Assembly: GCA_965658745.1 (NCBI GenBank)
Contig: CBFHTK010000004.1
Span: 170,786 to 234,785 of the forward strand
Direction: 5' to 3'
From: JAHDFB01 sp965658745
GTDB taxonomy: Bacteria > Bacteroidota > Bacteroidia > Chitinophagales > Saprospiraceae
Length of the DNA stretch: 64,000 nucleotides
Positions 60,255 to 64,000 of the stretch are shown piece after piece. The notes beneath the pieces were generated by a model. It had not been told where the DNA came from, made no database searches, and saw nothing but the letters and a program-made list of their open reading frames with translations. The position numbers were made by a program, and so were the translations under genes. The number at the start of each line of letters is the position of its first letter. Position 1 is the stretch's first letter.

Positions 60255-61653
60255 GGTAACCTAGTATTTTAAACATTTCTTGTACTGATTGCTCTTCTCG
60301 GTAAACTGTGTCAACAATATTGCCTTGCTCATCTCGATCAATGATCACGTGTTTCGGAGAAGGGATTAGACAGTGTTTAATACCGCCATATCCACTTACA
60401 GAATCCTGGTATGCACCAGTATGAAAGAAGCCGAGATATAAAGGTTCTTTGTCTTTTTCATCGTACATAGGGAGAAGAACTTCCTGATTGAGATCCTCAG
60501 AATTATAGTAATCCGAATGATCACAACTGATTCCTCCAATATTGGCACGACCGTATTCATTCTTCCATTTGTTTATAGGCAAAAGGATGAATTTCTCCTG
60601 AATGGACCAAGAATCAGGAATCGTGTTCATCAAGCTGTTGTCGATTATATACCAAGTTTCATTGTCATTCTGCTGCTTTTGTTCCAAAACTTGAAAGATA
60701 ATGGCTCCTGACTCTCCGACAGTGTACTTCCCAAATTCGGTATAAATATCTGGCTCAGGTACATTGTTTTCAGTGCAGGCTGTCTTAATATTGGTAACAA
60801 TCTCATTGATCATGTACTCGTAATTATACTCAAAACCCAAGTGATTACGAATTGGGAATCCGCCTCCCAGGTTGAATGAATCGAGCTTGTCACTTTCTTT
60901 TTTGAGTTCGATATAAAGTTTTAGGGCTTTTTGGAATTCACCCCAATAATAGGGTGTGTCTTTGATGCCAGAATCCACAAAAAAGTGCAACATTTTAAGC
61001 TCTACTTTGGGATTGTCTTTAATATGCTCTTTGAAGAAACCAATGATCTCTGTACGAGGTATACCTAGCCGCGACGCGTAGTATGCTGATTGCGCTTCTT
61101 CATTAATAGTCATCCGCATACCGATTTTCACGGTATATTTAGTATTCATCTTCAAGAGCCTATGTAATTCAGTAGTGCTATCTAAGACTAGAATTGAGTT
61201 TTTGAAACCCATTTCTTGAAGATTGACTATCTTTCTGAGGTAATCAGCTGTTTTATAACCGTTGTGGATGATTTTAATTTCTTTCGTGATCTTCCCTTTT
61301 TCAAAGAGCGACAAGATAAGGTCTATGTCAAAAGATGAAGATGTTTCGATATCTACGTCATGTTTGATGGCTTCATTTACAACGTGATAAAAGTGGTTGC
61401 ATTTTGTACAATAGCAGAAATTGTAGCTGCCATTGTACGCGTTGTTTTTGATGATTCTGTTAAAGAGGTTACGGGCCTTTTTAATTTGGTCACCTATTTT
61501 TGGTAGGTAGATGAATCTAAATGGCGTTCCGTGTTTTTCAATTAGGTGTTTTAGTGAGACACCGTGAAAAGTTAGATTATCATTTCTTAAGTCGAAACCG
61601 TCCTGAGGAAAGTAATAACTTTGCTCAATTAAATCAAAATATGTGTTTTTCAT
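60247..61653 (-). CDS. speA: Arginine decarboxylase, fold type III
   Basis: 468-aa PLP enzyme making agmatine from arginine, first enzyme of this polyamine operon. Alanine-racemase-like barrel: the PLP Lys is in FCYCTKCNHFYHV; VDIETSSSFDIDLIL, IHNGYKTADYLRKIV, FNLGGGFPI (phosphate loop) and TEFGKYTVGESGA follow, with the DSVSGYGG and HTGAY parts near the C-terminus. I start it at 61653; an upstream start adds 22 residues without family support. It is shorter than E. coli SpeA (658 aa) but in the range of Bacteroidota forms. Confidence 0.85.
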   Translation of the reverse strand: MKNTYFDLIEQSYYFPQDGFDLRNDNLTFHGVSLKHLIEKHGTPFRFIYLPKIGDQIKKARNLFNRIIKNNAYNGSYNFCYCTKCNHFYHVVNEAIKHDVDIETSSSFDIDLILSLFEKGKITKEIKIIHNGYKTADYLRKIVNLQEMGFKNSILVLDSTTELHRLLKMNTKYTVKIGMRMTINEEAQSAYYASRLGIPRTEIIGFFKEHIKDNPKVELKMLHFFVDSGIKDTPYYWGEFQKALKLYIELKKESDKLDSFNLGGGFPIRNHLGFEYNYEYMINEIVTNIKTACTENNVPEPDIYTEFGKYTVGESGAIIFQVLEQKQQNDNETWYIIDNSLMNTIPDSWSIQEKFILLPINKWKNEYGRANIGGISCDHSDYYNSEDLNQEVLLPMYDEKDKEPLYLGFFHTGAYQDSVSGYGGIKHCLIPSPKHVIIDRDEQGNIVDTVYREEQSVQEMFKILGYHE

Positions 61654-61719
61654 TTTACGCTTTGAAGTTGCTTTTGTGTAATATTTGTTAGCGCAATGCA
61701 CTCGGTAGTTTGAGTACAT

Positions 61720-62129
61720 TCAAATGGTTGTGCGAAGCTAGTTCTATTGCATGATATTTTTACTACTTTATGTCTTCGCGAGCAAAATATTTTTTCACTG
61801 ATTATCACCCAGAATTTCAGTAGTTAAAGTGTCAATTTAGGTATGAAATTTCACAGGGAAATTGTGGGATTGAATTTGGCGATTTTTGTCTATTTATAAG
61901 ACTAATCTCTCACAATTTAGTTGCTATAGAAACCATTTTTACTCGGGAATACGCTATCGGAACTAATACAACAATCGTCTATTTGCTCAGAGTCAACTGC
62001 TCAGTAGTTTGAAGATCAAAAACGAGAATTTGTTGGTAGATAGATTTTGTGGGGAACCCTTAATTTCTGTATTCAATTGTGAGGCCTTAAATAGCTTCAA
62101 CGAAGTTGGGAGTTTATGTTTATTTAAAA
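61720..62129. other. Gene-free stretch
   Basis: About 410 AT-rich bases between the polyamine operon and the outer-membrane protein. It must hold the speA promoter, but I see no TTTG-N19-TAnnTTTG match, RNA gene or strong hairpin. Confidence 0.4.
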
Positions 62130-62674
62130 TCAGAACCTATATCCAATATTGAATTGGAATGCTAGATTCCATCCGATACTATCAAACATTTTTTTGAGGA
62201 AACGCTTGGATTTGAGATTTCTGTATTCTGGCTATATGTAAATGCCCCAGAAGTTATGTTCATACCTAAAGATACATGATCAGTAGATTTAATCTGAAAA
62301 CCATATCCTGCATTTAGGAACAAATAGTTAAAAGTGCTAGGATAGAAAGCGTCTATTCGCTTGTTGATATAGGAGAGGCGCGTGATGAAGTACATATTGA
62401 ACTTATTTCCCATTCCATTTGGAAAGTGCTTTTGATTCAAATCAACACTCATAATTCGCTGATCATCTTCAATAAATGGATGGAATCCAAAGCCTAGTTC
62501 CACTTGGTTTTTTCCTTTCGTATAGCTTAAACTTGGAACAATACGAATAGGTGTAAGCTCCCCATTGAAGCTAGAATTTAAGCTGATTCCAAATCTTCCT
62601 GTGGAGTCCATTGATTGACTTTGTGCAAACCATGGAGTTAAACACATCATTAATAAGATTAGACATTGTTTCAT
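62130..62674 (-). CDS. Outer-membrane protein with its last strand in the -1 frame
   Basis: Small barrel protein with signal peptide (LILLMMCLTPWFAQSQ). In the starting frame it ends as SSKKCLIVSDGI (stop at 62162), which is not a barrel end. After the run AAAAAAA (62189-62195, reverse strand), the -1 frame reads SSKKMFDSIGWNLAFQFNIG then YRF and TGA at 62130-62132, a perfect closing strand with terminal Phe. The run is phased as TC-A-AAA-AAA-TGT, the classic slippery heptamer. So either one A was lost (mutation or sequencing error), or the protein is made by slippage. Upstream strands (VELGFGFHPFI, FLNAGYGFQIK) are normal. It follows the serine hydrolase by 19 bases. Confidence 0.7.
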
Positions 62675-62693
62675 GACTTAGATTTGGGTTCTG

Positions 62694-63722
62694 TTAGGTA
62701 TTCTTTTTGACGATTTTGATGATTCTTCTGTATACTTTTTCTAAGTCTATCCAAAACCAAGAGTTGCTGCTTGTATTTACAAATTGGACAACTACTGCAT
62801 CCACATCACTATGATACCTAGCTATACTTGTATATCCCGGCAACCAGCCTGTATGCTCATACTCATATACTGAAGAATAGATTGCTTGCTCTTCATCATT
62901 AAATAGCGTGCCGTCAATTAGCGCTCTAAGAAATATACCAACGTCTTCTGCCGAAGCAACCATAGATCCGCCAGGTTGTGTGTGATCCCACGATTTAAGA
63001 TCAGGATCCCAATTCTTAAGATATCCACTCATTACTTGATTCGAATCGACTTCACTATATAGACTATAGGTATTGGTCAGTTCCAACGGTACCAAGATTT
63101 CATCGTGGATAAACTCATGATGTGAGTAACCTAGAGTTCTATCGAGAATTTCGCCTATTAGTAAATAGTTGGTGTTCGAATAGCTTCGTTTCTTATCGGG
63201 TGCAAAATCTGCTGACTTATCAAATATTAACGAAGCGGTCGTTAGGTAATCTTCATCTGTATCACTTTCAAAATCTGGTTCGTATATGTACTCAGGTATA
63301 CCGCTTCGGTGCTTTAACATCATCTTCAGTGTGATTTTATCAGCATTTTCAATTCTGCCTTCGACTTCTGGAATCAGTTCAAGAAGGGTACTTTCGAGTT
63401 TCAACTGTTCTCTTGCAACCAGTTGGGTAGCTGCTACCGCTATATAGAGCTTGCTAATACTTGCTATTTTAAAAAGGCAATGAGGGTCAGCTTCAGTTTG
63501 ATCCGCTCTATTATTCCATCCCGAACTATAAAATGAAGATGTACCCGCTTGGTTTACATAGACTATTATGCCGTCGAAACCGCGTTGAATCGCTTTATCT
63601 AATTCTTGGTCAATGGTGGGTGGTAAAGGACTTAAATCCATGTAACAACTGCTGAGACCAAATACGGTGAATAGGAGAGCGATTAGAAGCTTATTAGTTG
63701 TGTTACTATATTTATTTGTCAT
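62694..63722 (-). CDS. Beta-lactamase-family serine hydrolase, lipoprotein
   Basis: 342-aa class C-type serine hydrolase (beta-lactamase, D-Ala peptidase or esterase fold). The signal peptide ends in a lipobox FGLSSC. The nucleophile is in IASISKLYIAVA (Ser-Ile-Ser-Lys), the Tyr motif in SYSNTNYLLIGEIL (Tyr-Ser-Asn), and EHTGWLPGYTS replaces the usual KTG by HTG. The HTG form points to an esterase or D-aminopeptidase-like use more than to drug resistance. It lies 19 bases upstream of the small outer-membrane protein gene and is likely cotranscribed. Confidence 0.85.
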   Translation of the reverse strand: MTNKYSNTTNKLLIALLFTVFGLSSCYMDLSPLPPTIDQELDKAIQRGFDGIIVYVNQAGTSSFYSSGWNNRADQTEADPHCLFKIASISKLYIAVAATQLVAREQLKLESTLLELIPEVEGRIENADKITLKMMLKHRSGIPEYIYEPDFESDTDEDYLTTASLIFDKSADFAPDKKRSYSNTNYLLIGEILDRTLGYSHHEFIHDEILVPLELTNTYSLYSEVDSNQVMSGYLKNWDPDLKSWDHTQPGGSMVASAEDVGIFLRALIDGTLFNDEEQAIYSSVYEYEHTGWLPGYTSIARYHSDVDAVVVQFVNTSSNSWFWIDLEKVYRRIIKIVKKNT

Positions 63723-64000
63723 TGTTAAGTACTGTGATGTTCATAATTGTGTTCGAGCAGTGGTGAATTTCGAAAACTTAGTACTCTTGGTGAATCACTG
63801 AATTTCATATTCCGCTTGTTCACTATCCATAGTATGATTCTCCACTCCTTGCTTTTCGTTTGATTGGGTAAAAATTTGGATGTCGCTAAAAGACACAGGT
63901 GTTGAGACAATCGGAAGTACATTTCAAAGTGCTCTCTTTGGTTTTAGAAGACTTTTTAGAAAAATCAAGAACAGGTAGAGCAATTTTTGATAGAATTAGA
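63723..64000. other. Right end, no gene recognised
   Basis: 278 bases to the edge of the window. A 65-codon reverse frame (63725-63922) has no recognisable features and is probably chance. The promoter of the serine hydrolase should be here. Confidence 0.4.

Noticed and set aside
20218..61719. Possible Isc operon linking desulfurase, fdx and iscX
   Set aside because: The desulfurase is about 22 kb away on the other strand with ribD and glmM; no scaffold or chaperone gene is present, so I do not claim one system.
63725..63922. 65-codon reverse frame at the right edge
   Set aside because: No domain, signal or membrane feature; likely chance and occupying the promoter region of the serine hydrolase.
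1..64000. tRNA, rRNA, CRISPR arrays, insertion sequences
   Set aside because: Looked for T-loop sequences, regularly spaced repeats and transposase motifs on both strands and found none I could support.

Overview
This window is chromosomal DNA from a member of the Bacteroidota. The evidence is low G+C content, secreted proteins ending in type IX secretion (T9SS) sorting domains, outer-membrane proteins of carboxypeptidase-regulatory/DUF5686 type, a Bacteroidota-type promoter (TTTG-N19-TAnnTTTG) before the ferredoxin gene, and few Shine-Dalgarno sequences. The family mix (LptF/G permease with a long insert, deoxyhypusine-synthase-like enzyme, amino-acid-lipid acyltransferases, GH53) fits a free-living, probably marine Cytophagales/Saprospirales-like lineage, but I cannot name the genus. 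I see no rRNA, tRNA, CRISPR array, phage or insertion sequence.

Layout. 1-2.2 kb: a reverse operon with ATGA overlaps, CAT-like acetyltransferase > BadF-type sugar kinase > pfkA (cut by the left edge). 2.4-5.1 kb: 3-hydroxyacyl-CoA dehydrogenase and an LptF/G permease. 6-7.4 kb: xseA-xseB. 7.7-10 kb: SanA-like protein plus an ABC exporter pair. 10-13.8 kb: small envelope genes, an HxlR regulator remnant and a thioredoxin-like protein. 14-20.1 kb: reverse operon glmM > cysteine desulfurase > ribD > DUF5686 outer-membrane protein. 20.2-25.8 kb: PAP2 phosphatase, a large T9SS cargo protein, a clear terminator, folD, prmA. 25.9-27.8 kb: two overlapping acyltransferases that probably make an N,O-diacyl amino-acid lipid. 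30-34.8 kb: a large TPR protein with an outer-membrane barrel. 34.9-37.2 kb: GH53 endo-galactanase and a class D beta-lactamase. 37.3-39.9 kb: a tandem CbbX-type AAA+ protein with a duplicated N-terminal domain.

40.1-42.2 kb: operon fdx-iscX-kdsC-ubiA-like, followed by a short GC-rich element that looks like a dispersed repeat. 42.4-46.4 kb: TonB-C protein, a headless flotillin, M28 peptidase, lipoprotein. 46.5-49 kb: reverse operon of a barrel lipoprotein, a zincin-like lipoprotein, DUF5655 and DUF2007 proteins. 49.1-51 kb: maf and aspartate kinase. 51-55.5 kb: scattered single-function enzymes (DUF4287/DUF5655, SDR, esterase, two methyltransferases, GNAT). 55.6-58.4 kb: a decaying stretch with DoxX and Crp/Fnr genes among remnants of an SDR, a membrane protein split by one in-frame stop, and a GNAT domain that has lost its nitrilase half. 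58.4-61.7 kb: a polyamine operon, arginine decarboxylase > agmatinase > deoxyhypusine/homospermidine synthase-like. 62.1-63.7 kb: a serine hydrolase and an outer-membrane protein whose last strand is in the -1 frame after an A-AAA-AAA heptamer.

Most genes are ordinary core metabolism and envelope functions. The least explained items are the tandem AAA+ protein, the amino-acid-lipid pair, the polyamine operon with its damaged fourth gene, the nonsense and frameshift events at 57.5 and 62.2 kb, and the GC-rich element at 42.2 kb.
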